Source: Rhodospirillales bacterium (GTDB taxonomy: Bacteria > Pseudomonadota > Alphaproteobacteria > Micavibrionales > UBA2020). From it: a stretch of DNA of 45,392 nucleotides. Every line of letters begins with the position of its first letter. The stretch's first letter is position 1. Under the pieces are notes generated by a model that worked only from the letters and a program-made list of their open reading frames with translations, was not told where the DNA came from and did not search any database. The stretch covers positions 1 through 45,392 of the forward strand of contig PLXM01000153.1 in assembly GCA_003153235.1 (NCBI GenBank), written 5' to 3'. This document shows, piece by piece, positions 7,847 through 15,640 of the stretch. Both the position numbers and the translations under genes were made by a program.

Positions 7847-8433
7847 CTAATAATTTCATACCGGCCAGTCTTTTTTCCTCCCGCGCGGCGGATAAGATTT
7901 AATTCTTTCAATACAGAAATGTCTCGTCTGGCAGTTCTAAGGCCATCGGGCCATTGCCTGCATATATCACGAGCCGTGATGTTCTGTCCGGTCTTCAGAC
8001 CCTCCAAAAACCACACCTGTCTTTCATTCAGATTCGCGGTTTTGGATTTTATTGTGACATTTATTGTGACATTTTTCTCGACATCTGGAAAAGCCTCTGG
8101 AGCGCTTATGACGGCATCTGTGTCCGTAGTAGAACCCGGTGCTACATGCGGAATCAGATAGCCGTATCCGGATAAATCAAGGATCATTTTTATCACCGCC
8201 GGATAGTGCAGCGCCAGGATGATCAAATGCTCGGAACTTGGTGGATTTTGGCCTGCATGCCATCTTTTGATCGTGTTGCATCCGATGCTGGTTTTGTCAT
8301 GGATAATTTTGACGCACGAAGAATAATCTTGATGCACCTTGTGCAGAATTTCTTTGACCTGATTGGTGATCTCCTCCTCCACAAATGCAGCGGTGACTGC
8401 TGGAAACTTATTACCCATTTTCTTGTAAGACAT
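7843..8433 (-). CDS. Two-domain HTH regulator of head cassette A
   Basis: 196 residues. An N-terminal helix-turn-helix (about 37-75, TSIGCNTIKRWHAGQNPPSSEHL) is joined by a loose linker (95-130) to a C-terminal winged helix (135-196, NERQVWFLEGLKTGQNITARDI, then RTARRDISVLKELNLIRR). The gene diverges from the recombinase operon. Its start codon is preceded by GGAGG, and it shares an 81-bp intergenic region that holds two inverted repeats, so it very probably represses or activates the recombinases and itself. A homologue sits in the same place in cassette B, where it is interrupted by a stop codon. The regulator role is inferred from domains and position; the ligand or signal is unknown. Confidence 0.78.
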   Translation of the reverse strand: MSYKKMGNKFPAVTAAFVEEEITNQVKEILHKVHQDYSSCVKIIHDKTSIGCNTIKRWHAGQNPPSSEHLIILALHYPAVIKMILDLSGYGYLIPHVAPGSTTDTDAVISAPEAFPDVEKNVTINVTIKSKTANLNERQVWFLEGLKTGQNITARDICRQWPDGLRTARRDISVLKELNLIRRAGGKKTGRYEIIS

Positions 8434-8445
8434 GATTTTCCTCCT

Positions 8446-8500
8446 TTGTTACATTGAAAGGAAGTGATGGTGTAACAACCGGGATAAAAAGGCATTATCC
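8446..8500. promoter_or_regulatory. Paired inverted-repeat operators, cassette A
   Basis: TTGTTACA (8446-8453) and TGTAACAA (8471-8478) form a perfect 8-bp inverted repeat with a 17-bp spacer. GGATAA (8482-8487) and TTATCC (8495-8500) form a second with a 7-bp spacer. Both recur in cassette B at the same relative place, so they are constrained. They lie between the regulator and the small recombinase and are likely regulator or recombinase binding sites. Confidence 0.6.
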
Positions 8501-8514
8501 TAAAAGGGGATTTT

Positions 8515-9063
8515 ATGACCGACCAGACTGAAGATAAGGGCAGAATCCAGCCAAGGCGCAATGCAGCGGCCTATTTACGCAGCGCAACTTCTTATGCGCC
8601 CGATAGCACCGAGTATCCGGCGACTAAAGAACAGTCCGAGAGCATTCACGCCTATGCTGCAAAACATGGGATAGACATAGTTAAGACCTATATCGATGAA
8701 GGAAAAAGCGGCCTCACCATTCAAGGACGTGATGGCCTCAGAAGCATGATCGCCGACATTCACTCAGGCGCTGCGGAATATACTGTTATCCTAATGCGTG
8801 ACATCAGCCGCTGGGGCCGAGCGCAGCCGGATGAATCTGCCCACTACGAGTTTATCTGTCGTCGTGCTGGGGTTGATGTTCTGTATGTAGATGAGCCACT
8901 CAAGAACGATGGCAGTGTCATGTCCAGCATGATCAAAGCAATGGTACGCGTAGTCGATGAAGAGTACCGCCGCGAGCGCGCAGCCAAAGCTAAGGCGGTA
9001 CGACTACGCCGAAAAGCCCGCAAGGCTGAAGCTTCAACAGAAACGGAAGGTGTACATGAATAG
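8515..9063 (+). CDS. Small serine-recombinase-like protein without the catalytic Ser
   Basis: 182 residues consisting only of the resolvase catalytic fold and a basic helical tail (ERAAKAKAVRLRRKARKAEA). The active-site strand reads YLRSAT. Aligned with YVRMST of the large partner, the nucleophilic Ser falls on Ala24, with a Ser one residue earlier (S23). The two catalytic-region arginines in SRWGRA are kept, as are the YIDEGKSGL block and the DESAHYEFICR helix. I infer a catalytically dead accessory subunit, possibly a dimer partner or directionality factor, although Ser23 acting in place of the usual residue cannot be excluded. The same Ala occurs in cassette B. AGGGG precedes the ATG, and the gene overlaps the large recombinase by 8 bp. 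Confidence 0.82.
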   Translation: MTDQTEDKGRIQPRRNAAAYLRSATSYAPDSTEYPATKEQSESIHAYAAKHGIDIVKTYIDEGKSGLTIQGRDGLRSMIADIHSGAAEYTVILMRDISRWGRAQPDESAHYEFICRRAGVDVLYVDEPLKNDGSVMSSMIKAMVRVVDEEYRRERAAKAKAVRLRRKARKAEASTETEGVHE

Positions 9064-10612
9064 TCACGAGCCACCATCAGACAACCAGCCTCTGCGCAAA
9101 GCCGCCATATATGTCCGTATGTCGACGGAGCACCAACAATACTCCATCGAGAACCAGACGGCGGCGATGGAACTGTATGCCGCCCGGCATAATATTGAAG
9201 TCGTCAAGACCTATACGGATGGCGGCAAAAGCGGCCTCAGCTTCAGTGGGCGCTTTGGGTTGCAACAACTGATCGCGGATGTTAAGGCGAAAACAAAGGA
9301 ATTCACAGACATATTGGTGCTCGATTTAACTCGCTGGGGGAGGTTTCAGGATGTGGATGAAAGCGCCCATTACGAGTATCTCTGCCGTAGTGGGGGTTTC
9401 AAACTCCATTACGTGGCCGAGCAGTTCGTTAATGACGGCAGCGTCAGCTCCTCCATTATCAAAAACGTGAAACGCGCCATGGCGGCGGAGTACAGTCGTG
9501 AACTATCGAAAAAAGTATTCGTCGGGCAGTGTCGTCTCATCGAAAAAGGCTTTCGTCAAGGTGGCCATGCCGGTTACGGCCTGCGGCGGCTGCTCATTGA
9601 TGAGAACAAGCAGCCCAAATGCGAGCTTCAGCCGGGCCAACGTAAATCCTTCCAGACTGACCGGGTCATACTTGTGCCGGGACCGGATGAGGAAGTGCAG
9701 AATGTCCGCTGGATATATACATCCTTTGTGCAAGATGGTCTTAACGAAGCTGAAATCTCTGCACGCCTGAATGCACGCGGTGTATTGACAGATCTGGGAC
9801 GTCCGTGGACACGCAGCACTGTGCACCAAATCCTGATAAATGAGAAATACATTGGCAACAATGTCTATAACCGTAGATCTTATAAATTGAAAGAAGTGCG
9901 CACAGTCAATCCAGAGGAGAAGTGGGTGCGGGCTGAAGGTGCGTTTGAAGCTGTAATCGAGGCACAATACTTTCTTGCCGCACAACATATTATTCAGGCA
10001 CGTAGCCGTAAGATTTCAGACGAAGAGATGCTGGATAAGCTTAAAATCTTGCAAGAGAGTTCGGGCTGGCTGTCGGGTGTCCTGATTGACGAAACAGACG
10101 GCATGCCCTCCAGCAGCGTCTACGCCAGTCGCTTCGGTGGCCTGATGAGGGCTTATGAACTGATCGGCTATGATTCGGGACGCGATAACAGTTTCATTGA
10201 GGAGAACAAACGTCTACGTGAGATGCATCCGGGAATCATGCGGGATATTACTGATAAAATATACGAATTTGGCGGCACGGTGCAGCAGGATGGAACGAAC
10301 GGCTTTCTGATCGTCAATGGTGAGCTCAAAGTATCCGTGGTTATTTGCCGCTGTATGCAGACCGGTGGGGGCTCCAGTCGCTGGAAAATACAGTTTGATG
10401 CTGGCCTTATGCCGGATATTACTATCGCAGTGCGTATGGATCCTATGAACCTGCATGTTTTTGATTATTACGTCATTCCTTCTCTTGATGTTGAGAACCC
10501 GAAGCTCCGGCTGGCGGAGGACAATCATTTTGCTCTGGATGCTTACAGGTTTGATGATCTGCAGCAGTTTTTCGTATTGATGAAACGTGTTCCTCTGATG
10601 GAGATTGCATGA
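9056..10612 (+). CDS. Large serine recombinase, cassette A
   Basis: 518-residue site-specific recombinase. The N-terminal resolvase domain has IYVRMSTEHQ with nucleophile S23, then TYTDGGKSGLSFSGR and LDLTRWGRFQD with the catalytic arginines. The central recombinase domain (GYGLRRLLIDENKQPKCE, then LTDLGRPWTRSTVHQILINE) binds DNA. The C-terminal region has no obvious four-Cys zinc ribbon of the phiC31 type. ATG 9056 is chosen because the catalytic strand begins about 17 residues later and the start overlaps the upstream stop. It is the fourth-to-last step in nothing else visible: it is the only candidate integration/excision enzyme of cassette A. It is coupled to the ParB gene by ATGA. Most residues are identical to the copy in cassette B. 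Confidence 0.92.
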   Translation: MNSHEPPSDNQPLRKAAIYVRMSTEHQQYSIENQTAAMELYAARHNIEVVKTYTDGGKSGLSFSGRFGLQQLIADVKAKTKEFTDILVLDLTRWGRFQDVDESAHYEYLCRSGGFKLHYVAEQFVNDGSVSSSIIKNVKRAMAAEYSRELSKKVFVGQCRLIEKGFRQGGHAGYGLRRLLIDENKQPKCELQPGQRKSFQTDRVILVPGPDEEVQNVRWIYTSFVQDGLNEAEISARLNARGVLTDLGRPWTRSTVHQILINEKYIGNNVYNRRSYKLKEVRTVNPEEKWVRAEGAFEAVIEAQYFLAAQHIIQARSRKISDEEMLDKLKILQESSGWLSGVLIDETDGMPSSSVYASRFGGLMRAYELIGYDSGRDNSFIEENKRLREMHPGIMRDITDKIYEFGGTVQQDGTNGFLIVNGELKVSVVICRCMQTGGGSSRWKIQFDAGLMPDITIAVRMDPMNLHVFDYYVIPSLDVENPKLRLAEDNHFALDAYRFDDLQQFFVLMKRVPLMEIA

Positions 10613-11514
10613 GCAATGAAAAAACTGGAATCAAGATGGTTCCTATCGAAAAGATCAATATTCTCAACCCGCGTACACGTAACAAAAAGATCTTTGAAAC
10701 TATCATCGATAATATTGCAGAGGTTGGTCTCAAGAAGCCTATTACGGTCACAGCCTGCAAGTCCGGCGCTGAGGGGAAAGATTACGATCTGGTATGCGGT
10801 CAGGGACGTCTTGAAGCTTTTCTGGCCTGTGGTCAGACGCATATCCCGGCCATGATTATCGACGCCAGTGAAGAACAAGCGCTTATCATGAGTCTCGTTG
10901 AGAACCTCGCACGGCGGCAGCATAAGGCCACTGATCTTCTGAAGGCTATCGAGATTTTGCAACAGCAAGGCTACAGCATTACAAAAATTGCGGAAAAGAT
11001 CGGCCTCGCATGGAACTATGTCGATGGCATCCTGAAGCTGATGCAGCAGGGCGAAGAGCGCCTTATGGTTGCAGTCGAGAAAGGGCAAATCCCCTTATCC
11101 ACAGCGATACAGATTGCAGATTCTCCTGATGAGGACACTCAGAAATTTCTACAAACTGCCTATGAAACAAAGCAGCTGCGCGGCCAGAAACTGATTCAAG
11201 CCAAACGTCTGCTTGAAAAGAGAAAATCACGCGGCAAGGAGTTTGAAAAAGGCACAGGCGGTCACTCCAGAGGGCGTACCGGAGAAGTCATTTCTGTCAA
11301 AAGTGTCATGAAAGTTCTGCAGAAGGATGCTGACCGCAAAAAGCTCATGACAAAAAAAGCCCATAAGGCCAGCGAACATATGCTCTTTGTGGTAACGGCG
11401 CTACGAAAGTTGTCTAAGGATCCGCGTTATAATATTTTATTGCAAGCCGAGAAGATGGATACCATGCCACAATCCATCTCTGATATTCTGGCAGAAGGTA
11501 GCTCTCATGGGTAG
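10609..11514 (+). CDS. ParB-like protein 1, cassette A
   Basis: 301 residues with a ParB N-terminal nucleotide-binding fold: IEKINILNPRTRN, GLKKPITV, then VCGQGRLEAF (GQGR at 64-67, the counterpart of GERR) and SLVENLARRQ (ENLARR at 98-103, the counterpart of ENxQR). A helix-turn-helix follows (SITKIAEKIGLAWNYVDGILKLM, about 125-148). ParB family members bind parS-like sites and hydrolyse CTP as clamps. No ParA is encoded in the window, so a role in plasmid-style segregation is doubtful; assembling DNA at the recombination site or regulating the island are alternatives. The start overlaps the recombinase stop (ATGA), and the end overlaps ParB 2 by 8 bp. Confidence 0.83.
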   Translation: MSNEKTGIKMVPIEKINILNPRTRNKKIFETIIDNIAEVGLKKPITVTACKSGAEGKDYDLVCGQGRLEAFLACGQTHIPAMIIDASEEQALIMSLVENLARRQHKATDLLKAIEILQQQGYSITKIAEKIGLAWNYVDGILKLMQQGEERLMVAVEKGQIPLSTAIQIADSPDEDTQKFLQTAYETKQLRGQKLIQAKRLLEKRKSRGKEFEKGTGGHSRGRTGEVISVKSVMKVLQKDADRKKLMTKKAHKASEHMLFVVTALRKLSKDPRYNILLQAEKMDTMPQSISDILAEGSSHG

Positions 11515-12427
11515 ACCACGCAAACTGCTGCGCCCTCCAAAAAATATCCAGATAGGTTTCGATATAGAAACCGTGACGCTGTCACTTGATAAAATTGTTC
11601 CTCTAAAAATAGTAACTCCGCAGATGAAGAAAGACCGCCACTATAGACGGATCGTGGCGTCTATTCGTGTGGGCGGCATTATCGAGCTGCCTATTGTGGC
11701 GCGGCAGGGCAAAGGCCGTTATGTACTTCTGGAGGGACATCTCCGGCTTGAAGCGTTGAAAGAGCTCGGAGAAACAGAAATGACATGCCTCGTCTCTACG
11801 GACGATGAGGCATTCACTCATAATAAGTTCGTCAATCATATTTCCTCTGTTCAGGAACACAAAATGATCCTGAATGCGATCAAGCGTGGCGTTCCGGAAG
11901 AGACCATTGCACAGGCGCTTGATATGGATGTGACGGGCATTATCCGCCGAAAACGCTTACTGGTGGGGATTTGCCCTGAGGCCATCGAATTGTTGGAAGA
12001 CAAAATGATTGCGGCTGAGGTATTTAGTATCCTGAAGCGATTGGTGTCAGTGCGTCAAATAGAAGCTGCAATGCTTATGAATGATGCCTGTCTCTATACT
12101 GCTACCTACGCCAAGACATTGCTAATGGCAACGCCAAAAGAGCAGCTGGTCAATCCGCAAAAGCCAAAGAAGGTTAAAGGCCTTACACCAGAACAAATAG
12201 AGCGCGTGGAAAATGAGTCATCCACGCTGCACCGTGAATATCTGTTGATCAAAGAAAATTACGGGCTGGATCATATGAATTTGACGATCCTTAAAGGATA
12301 TCTGACCACTCTGCTCGGCAATATTAAAATCGTTCGCTATCTTGCGCATGACTACTCTGATTTTCTCAAATACTTCCAAAAAATAACCGAGATGACGTCT
12401 TTGAATGACAAAGGAGAAGCGGCATAA
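11507..12427 (+). CDS. RepB-type ParB protein 2, cassette A
   Basis: 306 residues. The N-terminal ParB fold includes SLDKIVPLKIVTP, SIRVGGIIELPIV and VLLEGHLRLEALKELG (GHLR at 77-80). A helix-turn-helix follows (VPEETIAQALDMDVTGIIRRKRLL), and the C-terminal half resembles the RepB partition-protein C-terminal domain of alphaproteobacterial repABC plasmids. It pairs with ParB 1 in one operon, which suggests a heteromeric DNA-binding complex; the repA, repC and parS partners of true plasmid systems are not visible. The homologue in cassette B is clearly related but much more diverged than the recombinases. A conserved non-coding tract begins directly after the stop. Confidence 0.83.
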   Translation: MGRPRKLLRPPKNIQIGFDIETVTLSLDKIVPLKIVTPQMKKDRHYRRIVASIRVGGIIELPIVARQGKGRYVLLEGHLRLEALKELGETEMTCLVSTDDEAFTHNKFVNHISSVQEHKMILNAIKRGVPEETIAQALDMDVTGIIRRKRLLVGICPEAIELLEDKMIAAEVFSILKRLVSVRQIEAAMLMNDACLYTATYAKTLLMATPKEQLVNPQKPKKVKGLTPEQIERVENESSTLHREYLLIKENYGLDHMNLTILKGYLTTLLGNIKIVRYLAHDYSDFLKYFQKITEMTSLNDKGEAA

Positions 12428-12602
12428 CGACTGAAGCAGGCAGCTCGGTCGCAAGGCCTTGAGCGCCAGCGAAGGAGACCGGGATCCTTATAAGCGCCGG
12501 GACCGTGGGAGATGCCGTCGGATGTCTTTTATCCGGAGATGGAGCGAGCACGGTGGTGGGGATGGCGGCGAACCCGTCCGGAGCTCACCAGGCTGGCGCG
12601 CC
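12428..12602 (+). ncRNA. Conserved non-coding tract after ParB 2, copy A
   Basis: This tract has no plausible ORF but is conserved with the matching tract of cassette B (39312-39498, minus strand), most strongly at 12533-12602. It folds well. Hairpin 12443-12464 is GCUC-GGUC, a GCAA tetraloop, then GGCC-UU-GAGC. Another pairs GGAUGG (12560-12565) with CCGUCC (12574-12579), and GGUG/CACC close outside it. In copy B one C of CCGUCC is U, so the pair becomes G-U and the helix survives. I infer a structured RNA or a recombination/ParB site; it matches no family I recognise. Confidence 0.5.
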
Positions 12603-12663
12603 AAAATGCCCAGCCGCCCGAGCCTGCTCTCGTGGGAGATATAGGCGGGATAATCATGTATGT

Positions 12664-12703
12664 TCCCCGGCAAGTCAGTAGCTTCAGGCTGGTTTGTCGG
12701 GGA
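12664..12703. repeat. Imperfect inverted repeat (hairpin)
   Basis: TCCCCGGCAA (12664-12673) pairs with TTGTCGGGGA (12694-12703), ten pairs with one G-U as RNA. It follows the conserved tract and could end the head-operon transcript, but no T run follows. The rest of 12603-12844 shows no gene. Confidence 0.4.
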
Positions 12704-12844
12704 GGCAAAGAAAAAATCACGATAAGCCATTCAGATCCAGGCCCTTACTTTAGGGGTTTATTCCTTGCGTTTTTTGAACTCTATGCGTAAAAACATAATC
12801 ACCAAGAATTGAAAATTAGAAACTACCGATGGAGTATAAAATTC

Positions 12845-13981
12845 ATGATAAGAGAGCCCCTTCAACGTCATGAGATCATCCTCATGGACAGCGCCCATGC
12901 AAACACGTCATCGAAGACGTTGACTCCGACAAGTTTCGCAGAGCTCAAAGTAAAGGAGCGACAAGACCTCGAAGAGTGGATTAAGCAGAATCCTGCTATC
13001 CTTGGAATGGACCTTCTCTTAATCTCAAGTGAATTTGATGGCTTCGATAAAACTAAAGAGAGGCTGGATTTACTTGCAATTGATAGGGATGGAAAGCTCG
13101 TCGTCGTTGAGCTTAAGCGGGACGTTGCAGGAACACTCGCCGATCTCCAAGCCATTCGGTATGCCGCATTTTGTTCCGCCATGACTTTCGAGAAGGCTGT
13201 TAGCCTACTTGCGGAATTCGCCAAGATCGAGAAGAATGATGCAAAGAAAAAAATTCGTGATTTCGTTGATGATCAAGAATTTTCGACCATCGACAAGAAG
13301 CCCCGAATCATTCTGGCTGCTGGCAGGTTTGATGACCAAGGGGTAACCAGTTGTGTACTCTGGTTGCGGAGCTTTGGCGTTGATATTTCCTGCGTCGAAA
13401 TAACTCCCTACCGTATGCCCGATGATAATCGTCTTATTTTAGTACCTAGAGTGATTATTCCTCTCCCTGAAGCGCAAGATTATATAATTGGAATTGAGGA
13501 GAAAGATGTCGCGGAGGGGCGCCCATCTGGGATGCAGCAATGGTACAGGGAAAAGTACCAGCTTATTCTGGATCGTTTTCGTGAATTAGACCCAGTCAGA
13601 GGAAGCCGGGTCACAACGTCACAAAGATACCTGCAATTACCTACAGGGCGGTCGGGTGTTCACTTCGAATGGTTGTTTAGCGGATCACGGAAAGAGAAGA
13701 TGTTAAGCGTTGAGATACATTTTGAAACAAAATCGAAAGATATGAACCATAAGCTCTGTGCTGCTATAGGCAATCATAAGGCCGTTCTTCAAGAGAAGCT
13801 TGGAGAGGATATTCATGTAAATCCAGATTGGACCTCAGAATGGTCCTCTGTATACATTGAGCGTCCATGTGAGCCCTGGAGCGATGATATTGCTATTTGG
13901 GCTTCAAAAAAGATGTATGCACTAACTGAAATGACTCAACCCATACTTGACGAATTCTGGTCGAAGGAAAAAAAGGCATAG
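12845..13981 (+). CDS. PD-(D/E)XK nuclease of NucS/DUF91-like type (cargo A)
   Basis: The N-terminal nuclease fold reads LEEWIKQNPAILGMDLL, then ERLDLLAIDRDGK (D75) and VVVELKRD (E89, K91): the E...D...ExK core seen in NucS/DUF91-like nucleases. The C-terminal half (QWYREKYQLILDRFRE, then EWLFSGSRKEKMLSVEIHFE) resembles DUF4268-type tails found with such domains. Start choice is uncertain between ATG 12845 and ATG 12884; sequence before the second is not domain-like. It occupies the slot between the ParB tract and the SOS-controlled UmuC, exactly where Zorya sits in the mirror copy, so it is probably a defence or DNA-repair cargo gene. No partner gene is adjacent. Confidence 0.72.
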   Translation: MIREPLQRHEIILMDSAHANTSSKTLTPTSFAELKVKERQDLEEWIKQNPAILGMDLLLISSEFDGFDKTKERLDLLAIDRDGKLVVVELKRDVAGTLADLQAIRYAAFCSAMTFEKAVSLLAEFAKIEKNDAKKKIRDFVDDQEFSTIDKKPRIILAAGRFDDQGVTSCVLWLRSFGVDISCVEITPYRMPDDNRLILVPRVIIPLPEAQDYIIGIEEKDVAEGRPSGMQQWYREKYQLILDRFRELDPVRGSRVTTSQRYLQLPTGRSGVHFEWLFSGSRKEKMLSVEIHFETKSKDMNHKLCAAIGNHKAVLQEKLGEDIHVNPDWTSEWSSVYIERPCEPWSDDIAIWASKKMYALTEMTQPILDEFWSKEKKA

Positions 13982-14005
13982 CAGATCAGTCGTATGAAGG
14001 CCCTC

Positions 14006-14090
14006 TGAAGTCTTGACCTACTTTAAGATTGCGAAAGCATTGGACATATCACTTGATGTCCTCATCAAAAAAGTAAGCGCAGAACCATAG
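14006..14090 (+). pseudogene. C-terminal remnant of an XRE-type regulator
   Basis: In-frame codons to the TAG at 14088-14090 read EVLTYFKIAKALDISLDVL, the end of an XRE helix-turn-helix protein, comparable to EFLEIAKHLKIDV near the end of the regulator at 611-841. No start or HTH precedes it. I infer a deletion scar in the cargo slot. Confidence 0.5.
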
Positions 14091-14115
14091 ATTCAAACGG
14101 CAGGCACGTCCCCGC

Positions 14116-14151
14116 TTGACACATCGTCTAAAATAAGAACAAATAGTGAAC
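14116..14151 (+). promoter_or_regulatory. SOS promoter with LexA box before UmuC copy A
   Basis: TTGACA (14116-14121) precedes GAAC-N7-GAAC (14137-14151), which on the other strand is GTTC-N7-GTTC, the alphaproteobacterial LexA box. The box overlaps the expected -10. The same -35/LexA arrangement lies upstream of the second UmuC gene. Confidence 0.75.
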
Positions 14152-14176
14152 GGAAGAATCAGCGGAGATTTACCAG

Positions 14177-15034
14177 ATGTCTACGTCAACCAGCACCCGT
14201 TTTGCGCCGCCCACTGGCCTCCGCTGGCTCTATGTGGACTTCAACAGTTATTTTGCGAGTGTCGAGCAGCAGCTGAATCCCCGCCTACGCGGCAAACCTA
14301 TCGCGATTGTTCCAGTGGAAACAGATGCTACCTGCGCGATTGCAGCCAGCTACGAGGCAAAGGCTTTCGGTATCAAGACGGGTACACCTATATATGAGGC
14401 GAAGAAAATGTGTCCCGGCCTTATCTGCGTATTGGGCCGTCATGAGCACTATGTAGAATTCCATGAACGCCTTCTGGATGAGATCGACCACCACATACCG
14501 GTAACAGACGTCTGCTCCATCGATGAAATGGCCTGCAGGCTGATGAATAATGAAATCTCTGTCGCCCGTTCAACGGAGATCGCGCATTCCATCAAAGCTG
14601 GTATAGCCAAAAATATCGGAGAATATGTACGCTGCTCCATCGGCATCGCTCCCAGCAAATATCTTGCCAAGGTCGCCACCGACATGAAAAAGCCTGATGG
14701 TCTGACCATTCTTCAGCCAAGTAATATGCAAGACAGATTACTCGAACTGACACTCCGCGACCTTCCCGTCATCGGCCCTAACATGGAGCAGCCCCTCAAC
14801 CGTGCCGGTATTTACGACATGAAGAAGCTTTTCTCCATGCAGCCCAAACACATGCGCGCCGTCTGGGGCAGCCTCTGGGGCGAAAAAATGTGGTATTACC
14901 TTCGTGGTTATGAGGTTCCCGATCAGGAAACTAAACGTAGCTCTATCGGCCATAGCCATGTATTGGCACCGGAGATGCGCCCGCCTGCGCAGGCCTGGCA
15001 TCCTTGCCGAACTTCTGGTTCAGCCTGTCCATGA
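14177..15034 (+). pseudogene. Y-family DNA polymerase, truncated and rearranged
   Basis: Encodes the palm and fingers of a UmuC/DinB-type translesion polymerase: LYVDFNSYFASVEQQ, CSIDEMAC and GEYVRCSIGIAPSKYLAK, ending soon after GHSHVLAPEMRPPAQAW. The intact homologue at 30263-31561 continues about 150 residues further. Here homology stops at the palindrome GCCTGCGCAGGC (14983-14994), a short unrelated tail reaches a stop at 15034, and a C-terminal fragment appears inverted just downstream. The SOS promoter and ribosome site (GGAG near 14160) remain, so a truncated protein may be made. Without the little-finger domain normal synthesis is unlikely. Confidence 0.8.
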
Positions 15035-15134
15035 CGCGCGAGATCTTTTCATTTTTATCACGCTTCTTTTCTTCTACCTTCGAAACGGTATCAAAGAGGT
15101 CCGGCTGCACATACCCTTCTGGCGTCAGCGCATA
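15000..15134 (-). pseudogene. Inverted C-terminal fragment of a UmuC-type gene
   Basis: The minus strand reads ALTPEGYVQPDLFDTV and then VMDRLNQKFGKD, matching GLVPEKDVHVQADLFDAV and AMDQLNQKFGKD near the end of the intact UmuC. It is oriented against the truncated N-terminal part and abuts it at the palindrome 14983-14994. This shows an inversion, or fusion of two oppositely oriented copies with loss of the intervening DNA. Confidence 0.75.
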
Positions 15135-15263
15135 CCGAGGGCAATATCAGCGCTGTTTTTGACGCCGCAGTGGTGACAGAGAAAGATCTTTTAAAATCCC
15201 TTCCTGCTGACCGTTGACAATTTTTTACGATGTTTCCCCATATCTAAGCTCAACTCATTATAC

Positions 15264-15299
15264 TTCCTATGTTCTATATTCGGAGTGCCAACATAGGAA
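15264..15299. repeat. Perfect 10-bp inverted repeat
   Basis: TTCCTATGTT (15264-15273) and AACATAGGAA (15290-15299) are exact inverted copies with a 16-bp spacer. No T run follows on either strand, so a protein-binding site or element end is more likely than a terminator. The remaining gene-free sequence from 15135 to 15387 shows nothing else recognisable. Confidence 0.5.
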
Positions 15300-15387
15300 C
15301 GGGCCAAGACCCTCACTGAGAGAAGTCATGTCAAGAAACCTGCAATTTCTCGTGACCTTCTGCCAATTCAGAACATTGAGAGAACTC

Positions 15388-15640
15388 CTAACCTGCTATC
15401 AGAATCAGGAGTTCGTCTGTATCGGCAGGCTTCACTAAATGATGATCAAAGCCAGCTTCTTTGGACTTCCGGAAGTCTTCCGTCTGACCATACCCGCTGA
15501 GGGCGATCAGCAGGACCTTCCTGGCCTCGGGCAGTTTGCGCAAACGCCTTGCGACTTCATATCCATCCATGACCGGCAGGCCAATATCAAGAATAATGAC
15601 CTCTGGTTTAAATGTCTGTGCTGCCTTAATGCCGGAAGGG
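15388..15640 (-). pseudogene. Receiver-domain C-terminal part, frameshifted from the kinase
   Basis: The minus strand reads [19 protein letters not shown] (phospho-acceptor region), then ALSGYGQ and HHLVKPAD (the conserved Lys-Pro), all hallmarks of a CheY-like receiver. It continues the receiver that starts at the end of the upstream kinase frame ([13 protein letters not shown]), but in another frame. One extra C in a CCC run (GGG at 15638-15640 on the plus strand) explains the shift. No start codon suits independent translation: the first ATG is inside the domain. I infer a recent frameshift, a sequencing error or programmed slippage. Confidence 0.75.

Noticed and set aside
12459-12790. Short open frames in the spacer after ParB 2
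   Set aside because: They overlap the conserved foldable tract, differ between the two head copies and show no protein-like composition.
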